From Paenibacillus sp. R14(2021) (GTDB lineage: Bacteria > Bacillota > Bacilli > Paenibacillales > Paenibacillaceae): DNA of 64,000 nt. Positions 35,355 through 45,328 of this stretch are shown one piece after another. The DNA lies in NCBI RefSeq assembly GCF_019431355.1, contig NZ_CP080269.1:5715001-5779000 (forward strand), written 5' to 3'. A program made the position numbers and the translations under genes. The stretch's first letter is position 1; each line of letters starts with the position of its first letter. The notes below the pieces were generated by a model. The model was not told where the DNA came from. It saw only the letters and a program-made list of their open reading frames with translations, and made no database searches.

Positions 35355-36791
35355 TTAACCCATCAGCTCGCGAAGTGCCTCCGCGAACATAGCGATGCCG
35401 GGTCCGATTTCCTCGGCTTTCGGTCTGGCGAAGGTGAAACGCACATAGCCGGCATCCGAACCGTAGACGCTTCCGGGCACGAACACAGCGCCTTTCTTGA
35501 TGGTTTCCTCCAGCAGCTTGCCATCGTGAACCTCGGGGACCAGCTTGCACCACAGGTGCAGCCCGCCCTGCGGAACCGAATATTGGACCAGGTCCGGGAG
35601 CTCTTTCTCCAACGCTTCAATGAGCAGATCTCTTCTGTAAAGCAGCTGCGTGTGCAGGCGTTCCAAATGCGGTTCGAAGTAAGACGATTTCAAGAACTCG
35701 GAAGCAATTTGCTGCGGAATGACGCTGAGCCCAAAATCCATCTGCTGCCGGGCGTCCGCAAGCCGTTTCACGATGGCATTCGGCGCTACCATCCATCCGA
35801 CGCGCAGGCCGGAAGCAGCGATCTTCGAGAACGAACCGATATACAGTGTCGAGCCTACGGGATCGATCGCTTTCAGCGGCAGGGGCGGGGCTCCTTCGTA
35901 AGCCGTCAGACTGAACGGATCGTCTTCCACGAGCGGAAGTCCCAGCTCGCTTGCGACGTCGAGCAGCTGCTTGCGCTCCTCAGAGCCGAGGAGGGTTCCC
36001 GTCGGGTTCTGGAAATTCGGATTCAAGAACACCATCTTGATTCGGTGCTTCTTGAATAAGGTGCGAATGTCGCCCGGCTGAATGCCCTGCCGATCGACAG
36101 GAAGCCGGAACAGCCGAAGACCGGCTGATTGAAACATCGGCAGCGAGTAACAGTAGGACGGATCCTCGATCGCAACGGCGTCTCCTGGAGCAAGCAGGCA
36201 CTGCGTGATCAGAAACAGCGATTGCTGAGAGCCTGACGTAATGAGAATGGACGATTCCGTCGTCTGTATACCCCGGTATTTCCCCAAATAAGTCACAAGC
36301 GATTGCCTGAGCGGGGTGTACCCTTGCGGATTGTCGTAGCCAAGGTAGCCGGTGTACTGCTGCTCTCGCATGAGTGCCGCAATCTCAGCGCTTGGGGCCA
36401 ATTCCGCCGCAAGCTCGCCGCTCGCGAAATCGATCAGCGATGGATGCTGCGTCAGTGCTTCGCGAATTCTCCGCATGAACGGCGGATTCGGCAGAAAGCT
36501 GCCGCCTTCGCTGTACCGGCTCCAATTCGGCGTATGCCTAGGCGTAGCGCCCCATTTGCTGCTGCTGACCCGCGTGCCGCTGCCTGTCCGGCTTTCGATA
36601 ATGCCCATCGCGCGAAGCTCCGCAAAGGCTAGAATGACGGTGCTGCGGTTCACGCCCAGCTGCTCCGCCAACTTCCGTTCGGAAGGCAGCAGGCTGCCCG
36701 GTGGAAATTCGCCGTATGAAATTCGCTGCTCCAAATTGTCCGCAATTTGCTCGAACAGCGCTTTTTTGCTGTTGCGATCGGGCTTCCACAT
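35355..36791 (-). CDS. MocR/PdxR-type GntR regulator with aminotransferase domain
   Basis: 478 residues. N-terminal GntR winged helix (FEQIADNLEQRISYGEFPPGSLLPSERKLAEQLGVNRSTV, about 10-55), then a class I aminotransferase fold with the PLP-lysine motif SFSKIAASGLRVGWM near residue 310. MocR proteins use PLP as effector or cofactor to sense metabolites. Divergent from the sulfite reductase operon across ~120 bp, so it may regulate it, though that pairing is only positional. Confidence 0.93.
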   Translation of the reverse strand: MWKPDRNSKKALFEQIADNLEQRISYGEFPPGSLLPSERKLAEQLGVNRSTVILAFAELRAMGIIESRTGSGTRVSSSKWGATPRHTPNWSRYSEGGSFLPNPPFMRRIREALTQHPSLIDFASGELAAELAPSAEIAALMREQQYTGYLGYDNPQGYTPLRQSLVTYLGKYRGIQTTESSILITSGSQQSLFLITQCLLAPGDAVAIEDPSYCYSLPMFQSAGLRLFRLPVDRQGIQPGDIRTLFKKHRIKMVFLNPNFQNPTGTLLGSEERKQLLDVASELGLPLVEDDPFSLTAYEGAPPLPLKAIDPVGSTLYIGSFSKIAASGLRVGWMVAPNAIVKRLADARQQMDFGLSVIPQQIASEFLKSSYFEPHLERLHTQLLYRRDLLIEALEKELPDLVQYSVPQGGLHLWCKLVPEVHDGKLLEETIKKGAVFVPGSVYGSDAGYVRFTFARPKAEEIGPGIAMFAEALRELMG

Positions 36792-36912
36792 GGTTGTTAC
36801 ACTCCTGGCTATGAAATGGATGGTTTACATTCATCCGGATTTGGATGGTTTATTATGTACCGCTTTTTATTATCATAGTGCTCAAGTCGAAAATCAGCAA
36901 GGAGTGGGCAGT

Positions 36913-38604
36913 ATGGCAGGGTCAGGCGAGGAGAATGTTTCGAAGATCGAGATCATTAAGCGGCAGAGCCGTCACCTGCGGGGGACGATCCAGGAGTCAC
37001 TGCTGGACGGACAGCCTAAGTTCGCAGACGAAGACGTTCAGGTACTCAAGTTTCATGGCGTGTACCAGCAGGATGACCGCGATCTCCGGGTGAAGCTGAA
37101 GAAAGAGGGCAAGGACCGGCATTACAGCATGATGATTCGGGCGCGCATACCGGGCGGCGTGCTGAACCCGGAGCAGTACCTCACATTCGATCGCTTGGCG
37201 GATACGTACACGGACTATAAGAACATGCGGATCACGACACGGCAAACACTGCAGCTGCACGGCATTCTCAAGGGCGATCTCAAAACAACGATCAAGACGC
37301 TGAACGAATCGCTCGTCACGACGCTTGGCGCATGCGGCGATTCGGGCCGCAATACGATCTGCTGCGCGGAACCGGGCGATGAGCCGTTCCGGGAGGAGAT
37401 GCGGCATGATTTGCTGGCGCTCGCGGACCGGCTGAGCGCGAAAACCAACGCCTACCATGAAATTTGGGTGGACGGCGAGCCTGTCCAATTAGCCGAAGGC
37501 GAATCGGAAGAGCCGCTGTACGGAGAGGTCTACCTGCCGCGTAAATTCAAGGTTGCTATTGTCCCGGAAGGCGATAACTGCCTGGATGTTTACGATAACG
37601 ACCTCGGTCTTGTCGCGCACATCAAGGACGGGCATATTGAGGGCTATACCGTCCTCGTCGGCGGCGGCATGGGCCGAATGGCGCTGGATCAGGAGACGTA
37701 TCCGAGACTGGCGAGCCCGCTGTGCTATGTGGCCAGAGAAGAAGCGATCGGAACGATTCTGGATACATGCGTCGCCATCGTTACCATGGAGCGGGATTTC
37801 GGCGACCGCGCCAACCGTCGCTTCGCCCGCATGAAGTATTTGATCGACCGCAGAGGATTGGCGTGGTTCCTGAGCGAGGTCGAGCACAGGCTGGGTCGCA
37901 AGCTGGATCCGCCTAGGCAGCTGGAGTGGCAGAACGGCAGCGATCATCTGGGCTGGCATCGGGAACGCGATGGGATCAGCTATTTCGGGCTATTCGTCCC
38001 TTATGGCCGTATTGCAGATACCGAATCGATGCAGCTGAAATCGGCGCTTCGCGAGATCGTCAGCGCGTTCAAGCCGACGATTCGTTTCACTTCGCAGCAA
38101 AATGTCATCCTTGGCGGCATCCCGGATGCACTGCGCGCTGCGGTTGAAGAACGGCTGCAGGCGGCAGGCGTACCGCTGCCGGATGAGCTGTCGAAGCTGC
38201 GGCAGCACACGATGGCTTGCGTGTCCCTGCCTACCTGCGGTCTAGCCTTGGCGGAATCGGAACGGGCGATGCCGGACTTGATCCCGCAGCTCGAGGAGCT
38301 GGTGCAGCAGCTTGGCCTCGCGGACGAGGAGCTCACCATCCGGATGACAGGCTGTGCCAACGGCTGCGCTCGCCCGTACAACGCCAATATTGCTTTCATT
38401 GGAAGGGCTGCAGGCAAATACGACGTGTTTCTGGGCGGAAGCGCGCTTGGAACAGCCTTGAACGAGCGATACCGGGAGGCAGTGCCTTTCGATCAGTTGA
38501 AGGATACGGTTCGTCCCGTGCTGGAAGCTTTCGTTCAAGAGCGGGCGGCAGGCGAGGATTTCGGTACCTACTGGCGGCGTTCCGCGGTACGGACAAATGG
38601 CTAA
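36913..38604 (+). CDS. cysI: Assimilatory sulfite reductase hemoprotein, CysI-type
   Basis: 563 residues. Two ferredoxin-like and siroheme/4Fe-4S repeats; cluster ligands are visible as CVSLPTCGLALAES and TGCANGCARPYNANIAFIG near the C-terminus. N-terminal HLRGTIQESL and RITTRQTLQLHGI match the family. It reduces sulfite to sulfide with six electrons. No CysJ flavoprotein is adjacent, so the electron donor lies elsewhere or is ferredoxin. ATG 36913 follows AAGGAG; an upstream open frame overlaps the MocR gene and is not used. Confidence 0.93.
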   Translation: MAGSGEENVSKIEIIKRQSRHLRGTIQESLLDGQPKFADEDVQVLKFHGVYQQDDRDLRVKLKKEGKDRHYSMMIRARIPGGVLNPEQYLTFDRLADTYTDYKNMRITTRQTLQLHGILKGDLKTTIKTLNESLVTTLGACGDSGRNTICCAEPGDEPFREEMRHDLLALADRLSAKTNAYHEIWVDGEPVQLAEGESEEPLYGEVYLPRKFKVAIVPEGDNCLDVYDNDLGLVAHIKDGHIEGYTVLVGGGMGRMALDQETYPRLASPLCYVAREEAIGTILDTCVAIVTMERDFGDRANRRFARMKYLIDRRGLAWFLSEVEHRLGRKLDPPRQLEWQNGSDHLGWHRERDGISYFGLFVPYGRIADTESMQLKSALREIVSAFKPTIRFTSQQNVILGGIPDALRAAVEERLQAAGVPLPDELSKLRQHTMACVSLPTCGLALAESERAMPDLIPQLEELVQQLGLADEELTIRMTGCANGCARPYNANIAFIGRAAGKYDVFLGGSALGTALNERYREAVPFDQLKDTVRPVLEAFVQERAAGEDFGTYWRRSAVRTNG

Positions 38605-39403
38605 GAACCTGCTGGGCAAGCGGATTGCCATCACGGGCTCGCGCAAGCTGCCGGAGCTGAGCGAGATTATCGAGCGGCAGGGCGGGACGACGATTGTTCG
38701 CCCGCAGCAAGGCTTGCTGGTGCTTCGAGAGGAAGAAGTGGAGAAGGATTTGCTTCATTTGCTCGAGAGCGGGACCGATTGGTGCATCTTCACGACGGGT
38801 ACGGGCCTTGCGGCTTTGCTTCAGCAAGCAGATCGGCTCGGTATTCGCGAGCGGCTGCTCGAAATCATCCGGGAGTCGAAGGTAGGCGCGCGAGGCTACA
38901 AGACCTATGCGATGCTGAAGCAGCTTGGTATTTCACCGCTCGTTCTGGATGAAGACGGGACGACGGAGGGGCTCGTGAAGGCGCTGCGCGCATTTGATTT
39001 CAAGAACCAGGGCATCTTCATTCAGCTGCATGGCGAAGAGATGCCTGCCTTGACGGACTTCTTCGAAGCGCAGGGCGCAGCGGTCAGGACCCTTCTCCCG
39101 TACAAGCATACGGCTCCCGATGCAGAGACCTCCCTGCGGCTGTGCCGGGAGATCATCGATGGCGAGGTCGATGCTGTCTGCTTTACAACGGCGGTGCAAG
39201 TGAGGTATTTGTATGATTTTGCCCGGCAGCATGGCTGCGCCGCGGCATTGAACGACAGCTTCAGCAGCAAGGTCCATGCGGCTGCGGTGGGCAGGGTAAC
39301 GGCTGACGTGCTGCTGCAAGAAGGTGTGGAGCGGGTGTCATCGCCCGCTATTGAACGGATGGGCGCCATGATCGTTGAATTAGCGCGCTGCTTCGAAGGA
39401 TGA
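38597..39403 (+). CDS. hemD: Uroporphyrinogen-III synthase (HemD family)
   Basis: 268 residues. Two-lobed HemD pattern: KRIAITGSRKLPELSEIIE, FTTGTGLAALLQ, LLPYKHTAPD, VCFTTAVQVRYLYDFA and AAVGRVTADVLLQEGV. It closes hydroxymethylbilane into uroporphyrinogen III, the precursor of siroheme, which the preceding sulfite reductase requires. Overlaps cysI by 8 bp and the next gene by 4 bp, indicating translational coupling. It may be a dedicated copy for siroheme supply rather than the general heme enzyme. Confidence 0.9.
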   Translation: MAKNLLGKRIAITGSRKLPELSEIIERQGGTTIVRPQQGLLVLREEEVEKDLLHLLESGTDWCIFTTGTGLAALLQQADRLGIRERLLEIIRESKVGARGYKTYAMLKQLGISPLVLDEDGTTEGLVKALRAFDFKNQGIFIQLHGEEMPALTDFFEAQGAAVRTLLPYKHTAPDAETSLRLCREIIDGEVDAVCFTTAVQVRYLYDFARQHGCAAALNDSFSSKVHAAAVGRVTADVLLQEGVERVSSPAIERMGAMIVELARCFEG

Positions 39404-40626
39404 CGGAGGAGAGAAGCGTATCGACCGGGCTGACCTCCGCATTGCTGGCCTGCTCGGGCGGCGCCATTCTGCTGGTCCAAACCGCGCAAACCGCCGGCTT
39501 GGCGCATGAAGAGCTCGTTACGTGGTTTGGTTCGGTATATGTGATCGGCGGGCTGTTGAACCTAATCTTGAGTTTAACGTACCGAATCCCGTTCGCAGGA
39601 GCGCACTCGATCACGGCCGTTGCCTTTATTGGCACGCTCTCAGCGCGCTTCACCTGGCCGGAGCTTGCCGGCGGCTTCATCATGTCCGGCGTGTTGATAC
39701 TGATCGCCGGAAGCACCGGGCTATTCGGAGCCGTGCTGAATCGAATTCCGAAGCCGCTAATCGATGCGTTGCTGGCAGGTCTGCTGCTCTCGTACGTAAT
39801 CGATATCGTGCCCGCTGCCGTCCAGCTGCCGGTCATCGGGCTGCTTGCCGGGGCAGGTTATTTCCTAGTGCCGCGGGTAACGAAGAGCCTCTCCCCAGCT
39901 CTCTGGGCGCTGCTTCTGGGATTGGCGGGGCTCGCATTGCTTGGCGGACTGCATAGCGGGTTCCCGCCAATGCAGGATACCTCGTTCGCGATGCCGCATT
40001 GGGTTCACCCGGTATTTACGGTTTCCGGCATGTTCGCCGTCGCGCTTCCGTTGTCGTTGTTGATCATGAGCAACGATCTTGCGGTAGCACTTGTTTCCTT
40101 GCGGCGCAACGGCTATGGCCCCTCCGTGGGCAGAACCATGACAGCCTCGGGATTCGCGAGCGTGGCTGCGGGCTTGTTCGGCGGTCATGCGGCTAATGTG
40201 GGAGGCATGATGAGCGCACTCTGCAGCAGTCCGGAGGCCGGCCCTTCGGAATCGCGTTACCGCGCGGCAGTCGTCTCGAATGCGGTTGTTATTCTATTTG
40301 GACTCGCCGCGTGGCAGGTAACGGACCTGATCCGCATGCTGCCGGCGTCCTTCGTCGCGATGATGACCGGGTTCTCGCTGCTTGGCTTGTTCCAGCATGC
40401 CGTTCGCTCTGCGCTTCAGAACCGCAAGCTTCTGCTTTCCGTTCTTCTAACCTTTGGCGCTGCAGCGCTGCATCTTCATGCTTGGGGTATATCCACGCCG
40501 ATTTGGGCGCTGCTGATCGGTGCGGCGGTGCTGAAGCTGTCAGCTGTGCATGAACGACGCAAACGCAAACTTAACCCTCTGATTGTACCAGCGTCGGATG
40601 AGCCGAACCAAGGCGGGAAATACTAG
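39400..40626 (+). CDS. BenE family membrane transporter
   Basis: 408 residues, 11-12 hydrophobic segments. BenE features: LACSGGAILLVQTAQTAGL at the start, RIPFAGAHSITAVAFIG, LIMSNDLAVALVSLR and GLFGGHAANVGGMMSALCSSPEAG. Named for benzoate:H+ symport in Acinetobacter, but here it is coupled (ATGA) to cysI-hemD, so an anion linked to sulfur metabolism is an alternative cargo. Confidence 0.88.
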   Translation: MTEERSVSTGLTSALLACSGGAILLVQTAQTAGLAHEELVTWFGSVYVIGGLLNLILSLTYRIPFAGAHSITAVAFIGTLSARFTWPELAGGFIMSGVLILIAGSTGLFGAVLNRIPKPLIDALLAGLLLSYVIDIVPAAVQLPVIGLLAGAGYFLVPRVTKSLSPALWALLLGLAGLALLGGLHSGFPPMQDTSFAMPHWVHPVFTVSGMFAVALPLSLLIMSNDLAVALVSLRRNGYGPSVGRTMTASGFASVAAGLFGGHAANVGGMMSALCSSPEAGPSESRYRAAVVSNAVVILFGLAAWQVTDLIRMLPASFVAMMTGFSLLGLFQHAVRSALQNRKLLLSVLLTFGAAALHLHAWGISTPIWALLIGAAVLKLSAVHERRKRKLNPLIVPASDEPNQGGKY

Positions 40627-40656
40627 GCAAGACCGTTATCGTATGGTGTACCGCAT

Positions 40657-40707
40657 GCAGACAGAAAACCAATGACGGATCTGCGATCCAGCATTGGTTT
40701 TCTGTCA
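40657..40707 (+). terminator. Terminator of the cysI-hemD-benE operon
   Basis: 15-bp stem GACAGAAAACCAATG / CATTGGTTTTCTGTC around a GATC-containing inner hairpin. Confidence 0.8.
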
Positions 40708-40853
40708 TGCCTTGGCAATCGTATGGACTTCGCCAAGTACATCATTTCATAGCCGCTGCCGGGCGGGCTCAGAGAGGGCATTTCGCTATACTGCCTTTAG
40801 CACAGCGGCCGTACGCATTGTGCTTTATCTTAGTAATGGAGGGAGTAACCGGC

Positions 40854-41558
40854 ATGCACGATAAATTGTGGTATCTATCTAGACTCAATATCTTCAAGGC
40901 GCTGCCCGAGGAGGATATCGTCGAGCTGGACCATATGGCGCGGATGTCGCATTACAACGCCTTGCCTGAGGGCACACTGCTTCAAACTCCGGATTCGCCG
41001 CGCGATGGCATTTTCTTCATCAAGGAAGGTAAGCTCCGTCTGTACAAAATCAGCACGGAGGGCAAACAATTTACGATGGGGATATTAGGGAAAGGCAATA
41101 TATTCGGGGAAACGGATGCGTTCTCACTTGGTTCAAGAGGTGTCTACATTGAAACGATGGAAGAGACCTTGATCTGTTCCGTGCTCAAGGAGCAGTTTGA
41201 ACAGTTCCTTCTCAAGCGGCCGCATTTGGCCATGAAGTTTCTTAGCGAGCTGAGCATGATGCTGAGAGAACGGGATGAAATGCTGGAGAAGCTGGCACTC
41301 GGCGATGTAAGAGAACGCATCCTGTACCTGCTGCTCAAGCTGTCCAAGAAATTTGGCGTGGAGGAGGACGGCTTCGTAAGAATCGATATGGCGGTAACGC
41401 ACCAGGAAGTGGCCAATATGATCGGCGCAACGCGGAAGGCGGTATCCGTCATCGTCAACAGTCTAACGAAGGAAGGCATTCTGCGGACCGGCAGGAGCAT
41501 GATTGCCATTCATCAAGCCAAAGCCGAAGCTTGTTTGGAGGAGGGCTGCAAGCCCTAA
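40854..41558 (+). CDS. Crp/Fnr family transcriptional regulator
   Basis: 234 residues. N-terminal cyclic-nucleotide-binding-like barrel (DGIFFIKEGKLRLYKISTEGKQF, KGNIFGETDAFSLG), dimer helix, then an HTH (VTHQEVANMIGATRKAVSVIVNSLTKEG). No N-terminal Cys cluster for an FeS centre, so it is not a classical Fnr; two Cys lie close together at the C-terminus (ACLEEGCKP). GGAGGG before ATG 40854. Lies just after the sulfite reductase operon. Confidence 0.92.
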   Translation: MHDKLWYLSRLNIFKALPEEDIVELDHMARMSHYNALPEGTLLQTPDSPRDGIFFIKEGKLRLYKISTEGKQFTMGILGKGNIFGETDAFSLGSRGVYIETMEETLICSVLKEQFEQFLLKRPHLAMKFLSELSMMLRERDEMLEKLALGDVRERILYLLLKLSKKFGVEEDGFVRIDMAVTHQEVANMIGATRKAVSVIVNSLTKEGILRTGRSMIAIHQAKAEACLEEGCKP

Positions 41559-42649
41559 GCCGGTCGGCTTTTCTTCTTGAATTGCATCAGGATGAACATA
41601 ATGGGCACATATGCGTACTGCAAGTAGAATCCGACTTGGGCATGATAGCTTGAAATCGACTTCAAGCTGTCGTAATCCTTAATCCAAAACACCCCCAGCA
41701 GGAAGAGCAGCAGGCATAGGGTCAAACTAACGGATTGTTTGATATGAAGGCTCTGCTTGGCTGCGCGGCATGTCATCCACAGCCCGAACGCGACGTTGGC
41801 GACAACGGTTATGAAGAGGATGGAGATAACCATATACTCTAGCCTTTGAAAAAGCGGCAGCTCCAAGAGCATGTAAATATGAAGCGTCGGCCATACGAGC
41901 AGCTGTAATTGATACTCGCTGTAGTACATAAACGTTACGAGAATGAGAATAAGATACAGCACGGTAGCCGCGGCAACGGCTCCATGGGCCCACTTCTTCG
42001 ATTTGCCTGGCGTCTTAAGGAACGGATAGATCATGAGCAGCGAAAGCACGCCTGCATATTGCACCGACATGTCTTTGGACGCCAGGAGCAGCTCGCCGGG
42101 AGTATGGTTGAACAACGGCAGCAGATTGAGCGGGTGCAGGTAACTCCATACCATAATTGGAATCGGGAACGTACACACGGCGGCAGCCAGCGTGCCCCAC
42201 AGGCTCAGCCCGTTCACGGACCGGAGACCGCCGCTCACCGTGTAGTAGAGCAGCACCAAAATGACCAGGGTGATCGGCCAAAGCGTTAACGTCGGAAACA
42301 ACCATACCTCAATAACGGAAAGGTAGCTGCGGAATGCGATCAGCGCTCCGTAGCCGAAATACAAGATGAAGATCAGATCCGCGATTTTGCCCCCGAACCG
42401 GCCGAAGCAAGCCCGGTTGACGGAGACGAGATCCATGGCTTCGCCGCCGCGCGAAACGATTTTGAAGATCATCCATACAATCAGGTGAACACTCAGTCCC
42501 GTGATCGCAACGGATATCCACCCGTTTAAGCCGGCATGTTTCAGAACTAAGCGCTGGTAGTTCAGTACGCCGAAGTTGACCAAGTTGACATGGAGCAGGA
42601 AGAACACTAATATCGGCGAGATTTGATCGGAAACCTTGATCTGATTCAC
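41555..42649 (-). CDS. Spore germination receptor permease subunit, GerAB/GerKB type
   Basis: 364 residues, about ten TM segments (KVSDQISPILVFFLLHVNLVNFGVLNY, GGKIADLIFILYFGYGALIAF and others) of the APC-like spore permease family, which binds the germinant in the inner spore membrane. Preferred start GTG 42649, nine bases after GGAGG; the ATG at 42673 overlaps that site. Last gene of a GerA-GerC-GerB operon; its stop overlaps the convergent Crp/Fnr gene end by 4 bp. Confidence 0.92.
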   Translation of the reverse strand: MNQIKVSDQISPILVFFLLHVNLVNFGVLNYQRLVLKHAGLNGWISVAITGLSVHLIVWMIFKIVSRGGEAMDLVSVNRACFGRFGGKIADLIFILYFGYGALIAFRSYLSVIEVWLFPTLTLWPITLVILVLLYYTVSGGLRSVNGLSLWGTLAAAVCTFPIPIMVWSYLHPLNLLPLFNHTPGELLLASKDMSVQYAGVLSLLMIYPFLKTPGKSKKWAHGAVAAATVLYLILILVTFMYYSEYQLQLLVWPTLHIYMLLELPLFQRLEYMVISILFITVVANVAFGLWMTCRAAKQSLHIKQSVSLTLCLLLFLLGVFWIKDYDSLKSISSYHAQVGFYLQYAYVPIMFILMQFKKKSRPA

Positions 42650-42696
42650 GGGGGCAATCCTCCAGGAGCGCAAGCCCGCTCAGCTGCTTTATTTCT

Positions 42697-43767
42697 TTAC
42701 AGGCTGAAGCCGGTTTGCAAGATGTCCAGCTTGACATGAACGTCTGTTACGACCGGGTAGCCGCTTCCTTGGGGCGAAGCTGTGCGGCTTCGCTTAGCGT
42801 GCCGTAAGGCGAATTCCTCGAGGCCAATGGGGTCAGTCCCATGCTGCCGGCAAAGCGCGAGGAGCTTCGTGATCTCCTTCTCGAGGATGCCGCCGACCGT
42901 TTGCTCGAAAGACGTAATGCGATTCGAAGCTTGATAGTCCGCGTGTTTCGGGACGTCCTTGATCCGGGCGGAAATGCGCAGGTCGATGGCAATTGCCGCC
43001 GGGTTGACCAGTTTATAGGCAGCTTTGGTTTTGACAATGCGCAGCAGCGTCGTTCCTTTGCTTTCTGTAATGGTGACCGGCGCCGAGTAGCTTCCGTTGC
43101 TCGCATTCTCCAGCAGCATATTCAGCAGCAGCGCTTGGCTCAGACCGACATGCAGCACGTCCTTTTGCTTCTTGAACAGCGCCAGGCCGGTCGTTTGCAG
43201 CTCACCTTGTTTCACCGCAACTAGCGGAAGGTACAAGTCCCTCCCACGCGAATAGAAGCTGAACAGCGCCCGGTGCATATTCATCTTCGGCAGATTGCCG
43301 TTCTTCATGTTCTGCTCGAGCAGATTCGCGATCAGGTACGTGTCCTTAGAATGCCTTGCCGTTTGCAGCAGCTCGCGAGCGGTTCGATCCGCTACGGCAA
43401 CTTGCATGTGCATGGAAATGCGGGTGTCGCGGCACAAATTTTCCATGATCTTGTCAATGCCTAGCTTCGCATACGGCGTTCCGAATACGATGGCTCCGAG
43501 CTGGCCGTATTCGACGGGATACCTCGTCTGGGTGTTAAGTGCGGTCAGCACTTCGAATTCCGAAGGCGTTTCCGTCTCCAGCATTGCCATATTGACCTCG
43601 TCCCGCTTGTTGTAGTTCCCCGTCAGCACGCTGCCTCGAATACTATTGCCCGCCGTATCGAAGCCGAGACTTTGTACGAGCATGATCTTATTGATCGTCT
43701 TCTTGTCGCCGCACCCCGTCAGCAGCGCGCAGAGCAGAAGAGCCGCAATCCATTTCCGCACAGGCAT
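42697..43767 (-). CDS. Spore germination lipoprotein, Ger(x)C family
   Basis: 356 residues. Signal peptide with lipobox ALLTGC near residue 17 and the Ger(x)C domain (QSLGFDTAGNSIRGSVLTGNY, RDTRISMHMQVAVADRTARELL, a C-terminal ILEKEITKLLALCRQHGTDPIGL). GGAGGGG stands immediately before ATG 43767, and GTG 43761 is an alternative. Anchored to the outer face of the spore inner membrane as part of the receptor. Confidence 0.92.
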   Translation of the reverse strand: MPVRKWIAALLLCALLTGCGDKKTINKIMLVQSLGFDTAGNSIRGSVLTGNYNKRDEVNMAMLETETPSEFEVLTALNTQTRYPVEYGQLGAIVFGTPYAKLGIDKIMENLCRDTRISMHMQVAVADRTARELLQTARHSKDTYLIANLLEQNMKNGNLPKMNMHRALFSFYSRGRDLYLPLVAVKQGELQTTGLALFKKQKDVLHVGLSQALLLNMLLENASNGSYSAPVTITESKGTTLLRIVKTKAAYKLVNPAAIAIDLRISARIKDVPKHADYQASNRITSFEQTVGGILEKEITKLLALCRQHGTDPIGLEEFALRHAKRSRTASPQGSGYPVVTDVHVKLDILQTGFSL

Positions 43768-43786
43768 AAACCCCTCCGGCATGATG

Positions 43787-45271
43787 TTAATTCCAGTCCT
43801 GCTTGTGCCGTTTGACGGGCTTAGGCGAATATTTGACCTTAGATACAGGCCGCAAAAAACCAGGTCGCCTATTGACCTGCTGAAAGGGCATGCGCAGAAA
43901 GCTGTCCTTGAAATCCGCTGGACGGAGTGGATATACCGGCGTCGTATACGGATAGCCAAGCGATTTCAACCGCGTCAGATGCACGAACAGGAAGCAGATG
44001 CCGATGAAGATGCCGAGGCCGCCCCATACCGCGGCAAGCAGAATGAACGGGAACCGCAGGAAGCGGATCGTATTGGCCATTTTATAAATTGGCGTCGCGA
44101 AGGAAGCGAGGGCGGACAACGAGACGATGATAATGAGTACATTGCTCGTCAGTGCGGCTTCCACCGCTGCTTGCCCTACGACGATGCCGCCGACGATGCC
44201 GAGGGTTTGGCCGATTTTCGTCGGCAGCCTGGCACCTGCCTCGCGGAGGAATTCGATCGTGATCTCTAGAAAAATAACCTCGAGGACGGGCAGAAACGGC
44301 ACGTGAATCCGGGAATAAATGAGCGGACCGAGCAGGCTGTGCGGCACAACCTCGTAGTGATAGGTCAGGATCGCGACGTAGAGCGCGCTCGCGAACAGCG
44401 AGAAGACGACGCCGAACATCCGAATTAGGCGGAAGAACGAGCCAAGTACCCATGGCAGGTAATAATCCTCCGGCGAGATGAAGAAGTCGAACAGCGTGGA
44501 CGGTCCTATTATAAAATAAGGGCTTCCGTCACAGATGAAGGCGGCTTGCCCGCTTGCCAAAGCGAATACGACCCGGTCCCGGCGCTCTGTGGCAAGCAGC
44601 AGCGGGAATGGCGTCATCGAACTGTCCGCCACCAATTGGTCCACCTGGCAGGAATCATAACTGACGTCGAGGTCGATGCTTCTCAGCCGCTGCTCAAGTC
44701 GGTTGACGATTTCCGGATTCGTAACGCCGTCGATGTAGAGCATTGCGACACGGGTATGCGACAGACTGCCGATGCTTACTTCCTTCACGACGAACTCTGG
44801 AATATTGATTTGCAGCCGCATGAGATGAATATTCGTATCAATGTCCTCGATGAACCCGACCTTCGGTCCGACGACGCTGAATTCATTCTCCGTATCGTTG
44901 TTCGGGCGGATTCCGAACTTGGTCGGAATATGAACGAGCGCGCCTTCTTGGGCGTCTCTCTTCAACTGAATCAGCACATGGCATCTCATCAGCTTGTCAT
45001 GGATCTCGTCCGAGCGGTTTGAAATCAAGATTTGCGTCATCGGAATCATAGGCAGCAGGTCTTCAAGGGAAGCAATCGGGTTCTCGCGGGCGCTCTCCTG
45101 TAAGATCCAGATCAAGTCATGCTGCAATTTGCTCTCGTCGATCAAGGTGCTGTAATACGAGATGTAGAGCTTCTGGGTTGGCAGGGCGATTGCCATTGTT
45201 TTGAAATCCGAAGACTGCCGGAAAATGCCGATCATCTGCGATAAGCTCTTGCTGTTTGTTTGCTTCGTCAT
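43787..45271 (-). CDS. Spore germination receptor subunit, GerAA/GerKA type
   Basis: 494 residues. Soluble N-terminal domain (DDIDTNIHLMR-like region, VAMLYIDGVTNPEIVNRLEQRL) and then ~5 TM segments with the family motifs YYLPWVLGSFFRLIRMFGVVF, EVIFLEITIEFLREAGARLP, GIVGGIVVGQAAVEAALTS. First gene of the operon; GerC follows after 19 bp. A sigma-G-like promoter lies 58-88 bp upstream. Confidence 0.94.
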   Translation of the reverse strand: MTKQTNSKSLSQMIGIFRQSSDFKTMAIALPTQKLYISYYSTLIDESKLQHDLIWILQESARENPIASLEDLLPMIPMTQILISNRSDEIHDKLMRCHVLIQLKRDAQEGALVHIPTKFGIRPNNDTENEFSVVGPKVGFIEDIDTNIHLMRLQINIPEFVVKEVSIGSLSHTRVAMLYIDGVTNPEIVNRLEQRLRSIDLDVSYDSCQVDQLVADSSMTPFPLLLATERRDRVVFALASGQAAFICDGSPYFIIGPSTLFDFFISPEDYYLPWVLGSFFRLIRMFGVVFSLFASALYVAILTYHYEVVPHSLLGPLIYSRIHVPFLPVLEVIFLEITIEFLREAGARLPTKIGQTLGIVGGIVVGQAAVEAALTSNVLIIIVSLSALASFATPIYKMANTIRFLRFPFILLAAVWGGLGIFIGICFLFVHLTRLKSLGYPYTTPVYPLRPADFKDSFLRMPFQQVNRRPGFLRPVSKVKYSPKPVKRHKQDWN

Positions 45272-45328
45272 TATCTACAGCTCCAACGGTTACTTGTGAG
45301 GCCAGATTTGCCAATGAAAGGATACAAA

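Noticed and set aside
36352-36912. Upstream extension of the cysI frame (187 codons)
   Set aside because: It is antisense to the MocR gene. The ATG at 36913 has a proper ribosome site and matches CysI length.
43646-44269. 207-codon plus-strand frame in the ger operon
   Set aside because: Arg-rich shadow of the GerA and GerC genes on the other strand.
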